From JAVBJN01 sp031546985 (GTDB taxonomy: Bacteria > Bacteroidota > Bacteroidia > Chitinophagales > Chitinophagaceae): a stretch of DNA of 39,149 nucleotides. The notes beneath the pieces were generated by a model that worked only from the letters and a program-made list of their open reading frames with translations, had not been told where the DNA came from and ran no database searches. The stretch is from contig JAVBJN010000061.1 in the NCBI GenBank assembly GCA_031546985.1, positions 1-39,149 on the forward strand, read 5' to 3'. Shown piece after piece: positions 22,374 to 29,056 of this stretch. Both the position numbers and the translations under genes were made by a program. The first letter of the stretch is position 1. Each line of letters begins with the position of its first letter.

Positions 22374-23282
22374 ATGTTGAGCATTTGCATCCCTGTTTTT
22401 AATTTCGATGTGCGGCCACTGGTGACCGGATTGCACCAGCAATGTATGCAAGCTGCTATTGATTTTGAAATACAGCTACTAGATGATGCTTCTGCCACAC
22501 ATAAAGCAGGCAATGCCCAACTACAGCAACTGAGTCAGGTAACCTATGCTGAGCTGCCCGAGAATTACGGCAGGGCCAAAATACGCAATACACTGGCGCA
22601 AAAAGCCCTGGGCGATTACCTCTTGTTTATTGATTGTGACTCGGCCATCGTGGCGGAAGACTATATTGTGCAATACGCATCGGCCATTAATGAAGGGCAT
22701 GCTATCGTTTGTGGCGGCCGCTGCTACCTGCCCGAGCCGCCTGCCCATAAAGCCCAGTACCTGCGCTGGAAATATGGTGTAGAGCGCGAAAGCACCCCTG
22801 CTACACAACGCAACCTGCACCCGCACAAAAGTTTTCTTACCTGCAATTTCGCGGTGCAAAAAACCTTAATGCTGGCCAATCCTTTCAACAATACCCTTAC
22901 CCAATACGGCCACGAGGATACATTGTTCGGTTTCCAATTGCAGCAGCAAGGCATTAACATTTACCACATCAACAATCCGCTGGCACATATTGGCCTCGAG
23001 GACGCTGCGGAGTTTTTACAAAAATCAGAAAGGGCAGTAGAAAACCTGCTGCTCATATACCGCACTATGCCCGAGCTGCGGGCGCAATTCGCCACCGAAG
23101 TAAAACTGCTGCGCACCTATCTGAAACTGCAACAGTCCGACCCGCTTAAAATCATCAGGGGCATGATCACTCGGACCATGCCCCTGATGCGGAAAAACTT
23201 GTTGGGAAAAGCACCCGACCTGCGCAGGTTTGACCTGTACCGCCTGGGACTGCTCTATAAAAAAGACGTTACAACGCTGTAG
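22374..23282 (+). CDS. Glycosyltransferase family 2
   Basis: A 302-residue GT-A glycosyltransferase. It begins LSICIPVFNFDVRPLV, has the nucleotide-binding LLDDAS, a metal-binding DCDS in LLFIDCDSAI, and a GHEDTLFGFQLQQQG motif at about residue 180. This last motif resembles the GxED acceptor-side motif of the GT2/GT7-type enzymes that add N-acetylhexosamines or galactose. No transmembrane segment is evident, so it probably acts on the cytosolic side. It lies 92 bases after the previous glycosyltransferase in the same direction, with a possible separate promoter. Its last 14 bases overlap the 3' end of the convergent ftsE gene. Confidence 0.9.
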   Translation: MLSICIPVFNFDVRPLVTGLHQQCMQAAIDFEIQLLDDASATHKAGNAQLQQLSQVTYAELPENYGRAKIRNTLAQKALGDYLLFIDCDSAIVAEDYIVQYASAINEGHAIVCGGRCYLPEPPAHKAQYLRWKYGVERESTPATQRNLHPHKSFLTCNFAVQKTLMLANPFNNTLTQYGHEDTLFGFQLQQQGINIYHINNPLAHIGLEDAAEFLQKSERAVENLLLIYRTMPELRAQFATEVKLLRTYLKLQQSDPLKIIRGMITRTMPLMRKNLLGKAPDLRRFDLYRLGLLYKKDVTTL

Positions 23283-23964
23283 TAATATTGGTAAAATCGC
23301 TGATGCGGCCATTCTCTACCCGCAATACCCTGCTGGGGTAACGGTTCATAATCACATAATCGTGCGTAGCCATAATTACAGCGGTACCATAATCGCGGCT
23401 GATGGAGAATAACAGGTTCATAATGCCATCGCTGGTTTCGGGATCGAGGTTACCGGTAGGCTCATCAGCCAGTATCAGCTTAGGATTATTGAGCAATGCA
23501 CGGGCAATATCTACACGCTGCTGCTCACCGCCACTCATTTCGTGCGGCATTTTAACCCCTTTGCCCCGCAGCCCTACTTTGCCTAACACATCGTCGATCT
23601 TTTCTTTCATCAGTTTGGCATCCTTCCAGCCGGTAGCACGCAGTGCAAACTCGAGGTTGGCTTCTACGGTACGATCTGTAAGCAACTGAAAATCCTGAAA
23701 CACAATACCCAGGTTACGGCGTAGGAAAGGCACCGTTTTCCAGGTGAGTTGTTTGAGGTCGAACCCCGCTACCTGGCCTTCACCTTCGCGCAGGTGCAAA
23801 TCGCCGTACAGTGTTTTGAGCAAGCTGCTCTTACCGCTGCCGGTTTTACCAATCAGGTACACAAACTCACCTTTATGCACGGTTACATTTACATCACTCA
23901 GCACCAGGTGGCTTTCGCCCTGGTATATATTGGCGTTACTGATATTTACAATCTGTTCTGTCAT
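23269..23964 (-). CDS. ftsE: Cell-division ABC transporter ATPase FtsE
   Basis: A 231-residue ABC ATPase: Walker A GKTGSGKS (39-46), Q-loop Gln90, signature MSGGEQQR (143-150), Walker B LILADE (163-168), D-loop, and switch His201 in ATHD. The order and the tight FtsE-like sequence (VFQDFQLLTDRTVEANLEFAL, DEPTGNLDPETS) fit FtsE, partner of the membrane protein FtsX in activating septal peptidoglycan hydrolysis. LolD/MacB-type ATPases are close relatives, and FtsX is not in this window, so the name rests on sequence likeness alone. It has its own promoter box. The 3' end overlaps the convergent glycosyltransferase by 14 bases. Confidence 0.87.
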   Translation of the reverse strand: MTEQIVNISNANIYQGESHLVLSDVNVTVHKGEFVYLIGKTGSGKSSLLKTLYGDLHLREGEGQVAGFDLKQLTWKTVPFLRRNLGIVFQDFQLLTDRTVEANLEFALRATGWKDAKLMKEKIDDVLGKVGLRGKGVKMPHEMSGGEQQRVDIARALLNNPKLILADEPTGNLDPETSDGIMNLLFSISRDYGTAVIMATHDYVIMNRYPSRVLRVENGRISDFTNITTAL

Positions 23965-23982
23965 GATCTTATGCTGTTAGAA

Positions 23983-23990
23983 CAAAAATA
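23983..23990 (-). promoter_or_regulatory. -7 promoter box of ftsE
   Basis: TATTTTTG on the minus strand, an exact TAnnTTTG match, 18 bases before the ATG of ftsE. Confidence 0.6.
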
Positions 23991-24012
23991 ACCAAAAGAT
24001 TGGCTAATGCCA

Positions 24013-24083
24013 GATGGATCTCTGATTTACGATCACCGGTCTGGAATGTCTGATCTCCGATCTGTGATCGCTGATCTGTCTAC
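24013..24083. repeat. Short irregular repeat rich in TGATC/GATCT
   Basis: About 70 bases between pepE and ftsE carry GATC six times as part of degenerate units resembling TGATCTSYGATCTG (for example TGATCTCCGATCTGTGATCG). It is not coding in any frame. It could be a degraded repeat element; no clear copy is seen elsewhere in the window. Confidence 0.5.
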
Positions 24084-24157
24084 CGCGAAAGTCTGCCTTC
24101 TACTGACAAACAACGATAGAGACAACAAAGGCGGTTAAGCTTCGGTAGCTGAGTGTT

Positions 24158-24182
24158 GGTAGCTGAGCTTGTCGAAGCTACC
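24158..24182. repeat. Family B palindrome overlapping the pepE stop codon
   Basis: GGTAGCTGAGC...GAAGCTACC has the same CTGAGCTTGTCGAAG core as the elements at 16590 and 16644. Its right arm covers the pepE stop codon (24178-24180) and one base pair beyond. A related half-element CGGTTAAGCTTCGGTAGCTG lies at 24132-24151. Confidence 0.75.
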
Positions 24183-24888
24183 CCAACAAAAAATCAAACG
24201 ACGCATCAGCGGCCAGCTCTTGTGGTTCTTGCCCATGTTTAAACAACCTTACCGTATGCGGACCTATCAATTTCATGCTGCCGTTTTCTACTAGGAACAT
24301 GCTGCCTTCGCGCAGGCCAGCAACATACATATCGGGATTGGCCACACCATATTCCTGTATGCGTTGCTCACGGGTTTCGCCGCCATGCCCCTGCGGGTGC
24401 ACATCCAGGTAATGCGGGTTAAGCTGAAACCGCACCAGGCTCAATGCCTTAAAAGAAGGAGGTTGCACAATAGGCATATCATTGGTGGTGCAAATAGTGG
24501 GACAAGCTACATTAGAGCCAGCGCTCCAACCAATATAAGGCATGCCTTCACGCACCCGTTTGCTGATGAGGCCCACCAGCCCGTTATCGTACATTAATTT
24601 AAGCAGGTGAAAGGTGTTGCCCCCGCCCACGACAATGGCTTCGGCCTCGGCCACCGCAGCAGCAGGATCGGTAAAGGTGTGAATGCCGCCTACCAATACA
24701 TCAAACTCTGCAAAACGCTCCTGCACTTTGGCTGTGTATTCGTCAAAAGAAATGCTTACTCCAGCGTAGGGAATAAACAATACTTTACTCACTTTGTGCT
24801 GCTGTAAAAAAGCAGCTATCTGTTGTTTGGGATAGTCGAGGTAAGCCTCGCCGGGATTGGTAGAGTTGCTAATTAAAAGCAGGTTCAT
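24178..24888 (-). CDS. pepE: Dipeptidase E (PepE, peptidase family S51)
   Basis: A 236-residue cytosolic serine peptidase that cleaves dipeptides with N-terminal aspartate. The nucleophile elbow GWSAGSN gives Ser122; Asp137 (TTNDMPI) and His159 (NPHYLD) complete the triad. All three are offset by exactly two from the Salmonella PepE residues 120, 135 and 157. Start is the ATG at 24886-24888 (NLLLISNSTNPGE). The frame stays open for another 50 codons upstream, but this is translated from the 70-bp repeat array and is rejected. The stop codon lies in a palindromic repeat. Aspartyl-dipeptide cleavage here would suit the acidic specificity predicted for the S46 peptidase, but the genes are 15 kb apart. 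Confidence 0.95.
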   Translation of the reverse strand: MNLLLISNSTNPGEAYLDYPKQQIAAFLQQHKVSKVLFIPYAGVSISFDEYTAKVQERFAEFDVLVGGIHTFTDPAAAVAEAEAIVVGGGNTFHLLKLMYDNGLVGLISKRVREGMPYIGWSAGSNVACPTICTTNDMPIVQPPSFKALSLVRFQLNPHYLDVHPQGHGGETREQRIQEYGVANPDMYVAGLREGSMFLVENGSMKLIGPHTVRLFKHGQEPQELAADASFDFLLG

Positions 24889-24945
24889 ATACAATGAATT
24901 AGAAAACGAATGTCTTGATTTATTTTCAAAAATGAATCCGCCGCA

Positions 24946-25241
24946 AAAATATTCCCGCAGATATACGCACATGAAAAAAATCTGACACTTCACCGTGCCT
25001 TTGCACCCTCGCGTGAAAATATTCCCGCAGATATACACACACGAAAAAAATCTGAAACTTCACCGTGCCTTTGCACCCTCGCGTGAAAATATTCCCGCAG
25101 ATCATGCAGATCAAAAACCACGCAGATCACGCAGGTATACGTACACGAAAAAAATCTGAAACTTCGCCGTGCCTTTGCACCCTCGCGTGAAAATGTTCCC
25201 GCAGATCACGCAGATCAAAAACCACGCAGATCACGCAGATA
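24946..25241. repeat. 70-bp tandem repeat array, about 3.5 copies
   Basis: Units begin AAAATATTCCCGCAGAT at 24946, 25016 and 25086, with a fourth, partial unit (AAAATGTTCCCGCAGAT) at 25190. The first two are exactly 70 bases long. The third is 104 bases because of an extra 34 bases made of short GCAGATCA(C/T)GCAG units. Conserved interior blocks are ACGAAAAAAATCTGAAACTTC and CCGTGCCTTTGCACCCTCGCGTG. Each unit has few differences from the next. There are no unique spacers, so this is not a CRISPR. A reverse-complement fragment of the unit (TTCACGCAAAGGCACGGAG) occurs at 896-920, showing a dispersed family. Confidence 0.9.
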
Positions 25242-25251
25242 TAAAAGAGAA

Positions 25252-25282
25252 GACCTGCCAGGTCTGCAAGTCCTGTCAGGTC
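25252..25282. repeat. Family C palindrome
   Basis: GACCTGCCAGGTC...CCTGTCAGGTC, an imperfect palindrome nearly identical to 9836-9866, placed between the tandem array and the ytxJ terminator. Confidence 0.7.
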
Positions 25283-25291
25283 TGAACAAAT

Positions 25292-25320
25292 AAAAAAGCA
25301 GACCCAACAGGATCTGCTTT
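25292..25320 (-). terminator. Terminator of the lipoprotein-ytxJ unit
   Basis: On the minus strand AAAGCAGATCC TGTTG GGTCTGCTTTTTTATTTG: a strong hairpin followed by a T-tract, 22 bases after the ytxJ stop. Confidence 0.88.
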
Positions 25321-25342
25321 ACATAATATTTTCGCTCAGGGT

Positions 25343-25669
25343 TTAAATCCTCGATGCTACTTCATCCATCAAAATACCGTTGTGGCTTTCGTCATACACA
25401 CATTTTCCGTCCTTAATCAGTAACACCTGGGGCGACTGATGCGTAATGTTAAACATATTTGCAATCTGGTTCGATACCGGACGGTATTTAATAAGATCGA
25501 GGTAGTAAAAATCTACGCCTTCAGGAATCTCCGAGCGCTCAAGCCGGCTTTTGGCCATGCTGCTGATAGAGCACCGGGTGCTGTGTTTAAAAATCAATGC
25601 TGGTTTTTCCGCTGATTCCCGCACAATATCATGCAGCTGGTCTTCAGTCTGCAAATCTCTCCACACCAT
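25343..25669 (-). CDS. ytxJ: Bacilliredoxin-like protein YtxJ
   Basis: A 108-residue thioredoxin-fold protein of the YtxJ/BrxC family. It has a single active cysteine, Cys33, in KHSTRCSISSMA, and the family segment VDFYYLDLIKYRPVSNQIA. The cis-proline region reads HQSPQVLLIKDGK and the end ESHNGILMDEVASRI. In Firmicutes YtxJ acts in bacillithiol-dependent redox reactions, reversing bacillithiol mixed disulfides. Many Bacteroidota make bacillithiol, so the same role is likely here, but bshA, bshB and bshC are not in the window. It lies 13 bases downstream of a small lipoprotein gene, with a shared terminator at 25292-25320. Confidence 0.93.
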   Translation of the reverse strand: MVWRDLQTEDQLHDIVRESAEKPALIFKHSTRCSISSMAKSRLERSEIPEGVDFYYLDLIKYRPVSNQIANMFNITHQSPQVLLIKDGKCVYDESHNGILMDEVASRI

Positions 25670-25682
25670 ATTGTTATTTGAC

Positions 25683-25823
25683 TTATACGTTAACGTTCTG
25701 AGTCGGCTGAGGTTGTGCCTTTACCATTCGGGAAGGACATCCACGCTTGGATGTAGCGCATGAAGACATGCCAATAATTAAACCAATAGCTACGAGCCCT
25801 AATAAAAAGAGGTTCTTTTTCAT
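25683..25823 (-). CDS. Very small lipoprotein (46 residues) upstream of ytxJ
   Basis: This short gene is easily missed. ATG at 25821-25823 opens MKKNLFLLGLVAIGLIIGMS followed by SCATSKRGCPSR, ending in a proline/glutamine-rich tail and TAA at 25683-25685. It has a classic lipoprotein signal (two lysines, hydrophobic stretch, MSSC lipobox with the lipidated Cys22), leaving a mature peptide of only 25 residues with a second cysteine at 29 in RGCP. Small lipoproteins with a lipobox and a nearby GCP motif are, as I recall, frequent in Chitinophagaceae; function is unknown. The overlapping 60-residue frame at 25690-25872 has no signal and poor composition. The 13-base gap to ytxJ suggests co-transcription. 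Confidence 0.8.
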   Translation of the reverse strand: MKKNLFLLGLVAIGLIIGMSSCATSKRGCPSRMVKAQPQPTQNVNV

Positions 25824-25843
25824 CTTTTAACTTTATAATCATA

Positions 25844-25851
25844 CGAAAATA
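25844..25851 (-). promoter_or_regulatory. Possible -7 box of the small lipoprotein-ytxJ unit
   Basis: TATTTTCG on the minus strand matches TAnnTTTG at seven of eight positions, 20 bases before the ATG of the 46-residue lipoprotein. Confidence 0.35.
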
Positions 25852-25879
25852 CGAAAAAAAAATATCCTTCAAAATCCAT

Positions 25880-25887
25880 TACTTTTG
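25880..25887 (+). promoter_or_regulatory. -7 promoter box of the Mpl-like ligase operon
   Basis: TACTTTTG is an exact TAnnTTTG match, 15 bases before the ATG at 25903. Because the transcript should begin near 25892, the in-frame TTG at 25885 inside this box cannot be the start; the ATG is used. Confidence 0.65.
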
Positions 25888-25902
25888 TTGCACTCTAAAA
25901 TT

Positions 25903-27255
25903 ATGCAGGTACATTTTATTGCTATCGGTGGTGCGGTGATGCACCAGTTAGCTATTGCGTTGAAAAACAAAGGTTACCAGGTTACCGGAAGCGACGATGA
26001 GATCTTTGATCCGGCCAAAACCAACCTGCTGCAGCACGGTTTATTGCCTGCGGCCCAGGGCTGGTTTCCCGAAAAGATAACCCCGCAGCTCGATGCCGTA
26101 ATTCTGGGTATGCATGCCCGTGAGGACAACCCCGAACTGATAAAGGCCAAAGAACTGGGTCTTAAAATATACTCCTTCCCCGAATACGTATACCAGGAGA
26201 GCATCAACAAAAAGCGGATCGCTATTGGTGGCAGCCACGGCAAAACCACCATTACCTCTATGATCATGCACGTGCTGCGCCACGCCGGCCAGCAGTTCGA
26301 TTACCTGGTAGGTGCCAAACTGGATGGTTTCGATTTTTCGGTAAGCATTACCGATGCACCTGTAATAGTGTGTGAGGCAGATGAATACCCTGCTTCTACG
26401 TTGGAGAAAAGGCCCAAGTTTCACTTCTTAAAACCGCAGATAGCGGTGCTGAGCGGTGTGGCCTGGGATCATATCAACGTGTTTCCAACGTTTGAAATTT
26501 ATAAAGAGCAGTTTGCCATTTTCCTGCGCAGTATGCCAGAAGGTGCCATCCTGTTTTACAATGCTGCCGACGAAGTGCTGTGCGAGATTGTACAACACAA
26601 CAGCAGCCATATCAAAGCCGTTCCTTACGAAGTGCCTGAGCACAGTATAGAAAATGGCGTAACCACGGTTTCTGTAAACGGGTTGCAGCAGCCGGTAAAA
26701 GTATTTGGCCGTCACAACCTCATGAATATGGAAGCCGCCAGGCTGGTATGCGAACAAATGGGCATTGATACCGCTCATTTCCTGCAAGCCATCCAGAACT
26801 TTACAGGCGCAGCCAAAAGGCTTGAACTGCTGGCAGCCAACGATACCATGGCCGCTTACCGCGATTTTGCACACGCACCATCTAAGGTAAAAGCCACCAT
26901 TACAGCGGCACGCCAGCAATACCCCGACCGTAAACTCATCGGATGCCTGGAACTGCACACCTACAGCAGCCTCAACGAAAAATTCCTGTCGGAGTACAGC
27001 GGCGCGCTGGACGCGGCAGATGTGCCGGTGGTGTTTTTCAGCAAACATGCGCTGGAGCTTAAACGCCTGCCTATGCTTAGCGAAGCACAGATTAAAGCGG
27101 GCTTCAACAACCCTGCGGTGCAGGTGTTTAGCGATCCCGAAGCCTTGCAGCAGTTCCTTACACAGCAATTTACCTCTGGCAGCAATTTGCTGCTCATGAG
27201 TTCCGGCACCTACGAAGGCATGCCGCTCGATCATTTTAAATCATTAGCTCAATAA
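25903..27255 (+). CDS. Mpl-like Mur ligase (murein tripeptide recycling)
   Basis: A 450-residue Mur ligase. The N-terminal Rossmann-like domain begins VHFIAIGGAVMHQLAIAL. The ATP P-loop is GGSHGKTT (109-116), followed by ICEADEYPAS-type central-domain sequence (VCEADEYPAS) and GVAWDHINVFPTFE. The third domain carries YRDFAHAPSKVKATITAA, the FAHAP(S/T) motif typical of Mpl. Mpl joins UDP-N-acetylmuramate to the tripeptide L-Ala-D-Glu-diaminopimelate recovered from the wall. MurC shares much of this, but it normally has GTHGKTT and DYGHHP-type motifs, so Mpl is the better match. The start is the ATG after the promoter box. The exonuclease gene follows after 15 bases, probably in the same operon. 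Confidence 0.9.
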   Translation: MQVHFIAIGGAVMHQLAIALKNKGYQVTGSDDEIFDPAKTNLLQHGLLPAAQGWFPEKITPQLDAVILGMHAREDNPELIKAKELGLKIYSFPEYVYQESINKKRIAIGGSHGKTTITSMIMHVLRHAGQQFDYLVGAKLDGFDFSVSITDAPVIVCEADEYPASTLEKRPKFHFLKPQIAVLSGVAWDHINVFPTFEIYKEQFAIFLRSMPEGAILFYNAADEVLCEIVQHNSSHIKAVPYEVPEHSIENGVTTVSVNGLQQPVKVFGRHNLMNMEAARLVCEQMGIDTAHFLQAIQNFTGAAKRLELLAANDTMAAYRDFAHAPSKVKATITAARQQYPDRKLIGCLELHTYSSLNEKFLSEYSGALDAADVPVVFFSKHALELKRLPMLSEAQIKAGFNNPAVQVFSDPEALQQFLTQQFTSGSNLLLMSSGTYEGMPLDHFKSLAQ

Positions 27256-27270
27256 TTAGATACTGTAATA

Positions 27271-28041
27271 ATGGCCCAATTACAACTGAAACGTCCGATC
27301 TGTTTTTTTGATATCGAATCGACCGGCACCGATGCGGCAAGAGACCGTATTGTGGAGATCGCGATCATCAAAATCATGCCCGACGGCACCCGCCAGACGA
27401 AAACCAAACGGATCAATCCCGAAATGCCTATTCCTCCGCAAACCACGGCGGTACACGGCATCAGCGACGAAGACGTAAAGGACGCCCCTACCTTTAAACA
27501 GGCGGCAAACGAACTGAAACAATTTATTGAGCATTGCGACCTGGGCGGCTACAACTGTAACCGTTTCGATATTCCATTGCTGGCCGAAGAGTTTTTACGC
27601 GCAGGTATCCAGATCGATTTCACTCATTGCAAAATGATTGATGTGCAGCAGATCTTCTACAAAATGGAAAAACGTACGCTGAGCGCTGCCTACCAGTTCT
27701 ACTGCAATAAAACACTGGAGCACGCCCACAGTGCCGAGGCCGATACAGAAGCTACGTACGAAGTGCTGCTGGCCCAGCTGGAGCGCTACCCAGAGTTGTC
27801 TACCGATGTAGATACGCTGCATGAGTTTACCAGCGGCGACGAGATTGTAGACTACGCACGCCGTATGGTTAAGATCGATGGTGTGGTAGTATTCAACTTT
27901 GGCAAGCATAAAGGCCGCTCGGTAGAGCAGGTGTTTAAAGAAGAGCCGCAGTACTACGACTGGATGATGAAAAGCGACTTTGCACTGCATACCAAGCAGA
28001 AAATCAGCGAGATCATACAGAAGATGCTGTTAAAAAAATGA
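27271..28041 (+). CDS. DEDDh 3'-5' exonuclease with ExoX-like C-terminal domain
   Basis: A 256-residue exonuclease of the DnaQ superfamily. Metal-binding and catalytic residues are Asp14 and Glu16 (FFDIESTGTD), Asp100 (NRFDIPLL), His153 and Asp158 (HSAEADTE), giving the DEDDh set. HGISDEDVKDAPTF is the usual motif between the first two. Residues about 195-250 form a separate module, VVFNFGKHKGRSVEQVF with PQYYDWMM, the small C-terminal domain known from exonuclease X-like proteins. No polymerase or helicase domain is attached. The likely role is DNA trimming in repair or proofreading. It is downstream of the Mpl-like gene by 15 bases and is followed by a terminator. Confidence 0.92.
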   Translation: MAQLQLKRPICFFDIESTGTDAARDRIVEIAIIKIMPDGTRQTKTKRINPEMPIPPQTTAVHGISDEDVKDAPTFKQAANELKQFIEHCDLGGYNCNRFDIPLLAEEFLRAGIQIDFTHCKMIDVQQIFYKMEKRTLSAAYQFYCNKTLEHAHSAEADTEATYEVLLAQLERYPELSTDVDTLHEFTSGDEIVDYARRMVKIDGVVVFNFGKHKGRSVEQVFKEEPQYYDWMMKSDFALHTKQKISEIIQKMLLKK

Positions 28042-28045
28042 TAAT

Positions 28046-28081
28046 AAAAGCGGGCCTTCTCGCGAAGCATCCTGCTTTTTT
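28046..28081 (+). terminator. Terminator of the Mpl-like/exonuclease operon
   Basis: Outer stem AAAAGCGGG / CCTGCTTTT (one G-U pair) enclosing a nested hairpin CTT CTCGCG AAG, followed by T-rich sequence, just after the exonuclease stop. Confidence 0.8.
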
Positions 28082-28121
28082 CCTAAAATAGATTATTTTG
28101 GCAGCTTAATTCTGAACGTCC

Positions 28122-28841
28122 TTGGATAAACTGGTAATTATACCGACTTACAACGAGAAGGAAAACATTGAAAACATCATCCGGGCGGTTATGTCTCAGG
28201 AGGGCGATTTTCATATTCTGATCGTTGACGACGGCTCGCCTGATGGTACTGCTGCTATCGTAAAAGAACTGCAGAAAACCTTCGGTGCACGTTTACATAT
28301 ATTGGAGCGCAAAGGAAAACTGGGCCTGGGAACCGCCTATATAGCGGGTTTCAAGTACGCACTGGAAAAAGGTTACGAGTACATTTTTGAAATGGACGCC
28401 GATTTCAGTCACGACCCCAAAGATCTGATACGCCTGTACAATGCCTGCGCCAAAGATGGAGCCGATATGTCGGTAGGATCGCGTTATGTAAACGGAGGCA
28501 AAGTGGTAAACTGGCCTTTCGACCGCATCTTTATTTCTAAAGGCGCATCTTACTACACCCGCATCATTACCTGGATGCCGGTACGAGACTGTACCGCAGG
28601 TTTTGTTTGTTACAAGCGAAAAGTGCTCGAATCCATTAACCTGGACAATATCCGGTTTATCGGGTACGCGTTCCAGATCGAAATGAAGTTCCGCACCTGG
28701 AAAAAAGGATTTAAACTCAAAGAGGTTCCCATTACCTTTGTAGACCGGCAGGAAGGCGTCTCCAAAATGAGTAAGGGCATTGTAAAAGAAGCCATACTCG
28801 GTGTCTGGAAAATGCAATTCGACAGTTTACTGGGAAGATAA
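28122..28841 (+). CDS. Polyprenol monophosphomannose synthase-like GT2
   Basis: A 239-residue glycosyltransferase of the dolichol/polyprenol-phosphate mannose synthase class. Motifs: KLVIIPTYNEKENIENII (3-20), ILIVDDGSPDGT (33-42), metal-binding Asp92 and Asp94 in FEMDADFSHDP, GSRYVNGG, DCTAGFVCYKR and VPITFVDRQEGVSKM. It has no C-terminal membrane segment, like the soluble single-domain form. It likely transfers mannose (or a related hexose) from a nucleotide sugar to undecaprenyl phosphate for use by lipid-linked glycosyltransferases outside the membrane. The start codon is TTG at 28122; the next Met (residue 24) would delete the first motif. A near-consensus box TATTTTG (TAnTTTG) lies at 28094-28100. 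Confidence 0.92.
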   Translation: MDKLVIIPTYNEKENIENIIRAVMSQEGDFHILIVDDGSPDGTAAIVKELQKTFGARLHILERKGKLGLGTAYIAGFKYALEKGYEYIFEMDADFSHDPKDLIRLYNACAKDGADMSVGSRYVNGGKVVNWPFDRIFISKGASYYTRIITWMPVRDCTAGFVCYKRKVLESINLDNIRFIGYAFQIEMKFRTWKKGFKLKEVPITFVDRQEGVSKMSKGIVKEAILGVWKMQFDSLLGR

Positions 28842-28847
28842 AATTAT

Positions 28848-28876
28848 AAAGACCTGCCGCGTGCAGGTCTTTTTTT
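28848..28876 (+). terminator. Terminator of the polyprenol-phosphate sugar synthase gene
   Basis: Stem AAAGACCTGC / GCAGGTCTTT with a short CGC-GT loop, followed by TTTTTTG, seven bases after the stop. Confidence 0.9.
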
Positions 28877-28893
28877 GTGCTGAATGATCGCGT

Positions 28894-29020
28894 TGTCATG
28901 CTGCCCCGGTTTACGAGAATGGGTAATAGCACGATGAAGATCGAGGGAGCAGCATCTCCCCCGCAAGACATGTTGATGTGAGAGTGCCTGCCTTCTGCAC
29001 CTTGCTCCGCAGGATGACAC
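28894..29020. repeat. Intergenic repeat element, family A (inverted copy)
   Basis: TGTCATGCTGCCCCGG at 28894-28909 and GAGGGAGCAGCATCTC at 28943-28958 are the two halves of the reverse complement of the 30-bp family A repeat at 1-30, here separated by about 33 bases. The right end, CTGCACCTTGCTCCGCAGGATGACA (28995-29019), corresponds in reverse complement to the TGTCATCCTGCGC...GGTGCAG module at about 70-105. The element ends 36 bases before the start codon of the EamA transporter gene, so it may carry or displace that gene's promoter. Confidence 0.75.
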
Positions 29021-29056
29021 CACGATACAATTCAAACAACAGGTTGAAGCTACATT

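Larger units (their letters stand above)
24889..25342. other. Gene-free interval of about 450 bases
   Basis: Between pepE and ytxJ there is no credible gene. The interval holds the 70-bp tandem array (24946-25241), a family C palindrome (25252-25282) and the ytxJ terminator (25292-25320). The pepE promoter should lie at 24889-24945, but no good TAnnTTTG box is visible; a weak CATTTTTG lies on the minus strand near 24925-24932. Confidence 0.7.

Noticed and set aside
24889..25038. A 50-residue N-terminal extension of pepE
   Set aside because: It is translated from the 70-bp repeat array and its flank; the family starts at the ATG at 24888, which also puts Ser122, Asp137 and His159 at the Salmonella spacing.
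24926..25114. Leftward 62-residue ORF inside the array
   Set aside because: It is a by-product of the tandem repeat, with repeated peptide segments and no start context.
24946..25241. CRISPR array
   Set aside because: Units are contiguous 70-base tandem copies without unique spacers, and no cas genes are nearby.
25690..25872. A 60-residue leftward ORF upstream of ytxJ
   Set aside because: It overlaps, in another frame, the 46-residue lipoprotein gene, which has a clear signal and lipobox.
25885..25902. TTG start for the Mpl-like ligase
   Set aside because: The TTG lies inside the -7 promoter box, upstream of any expected transcript start.
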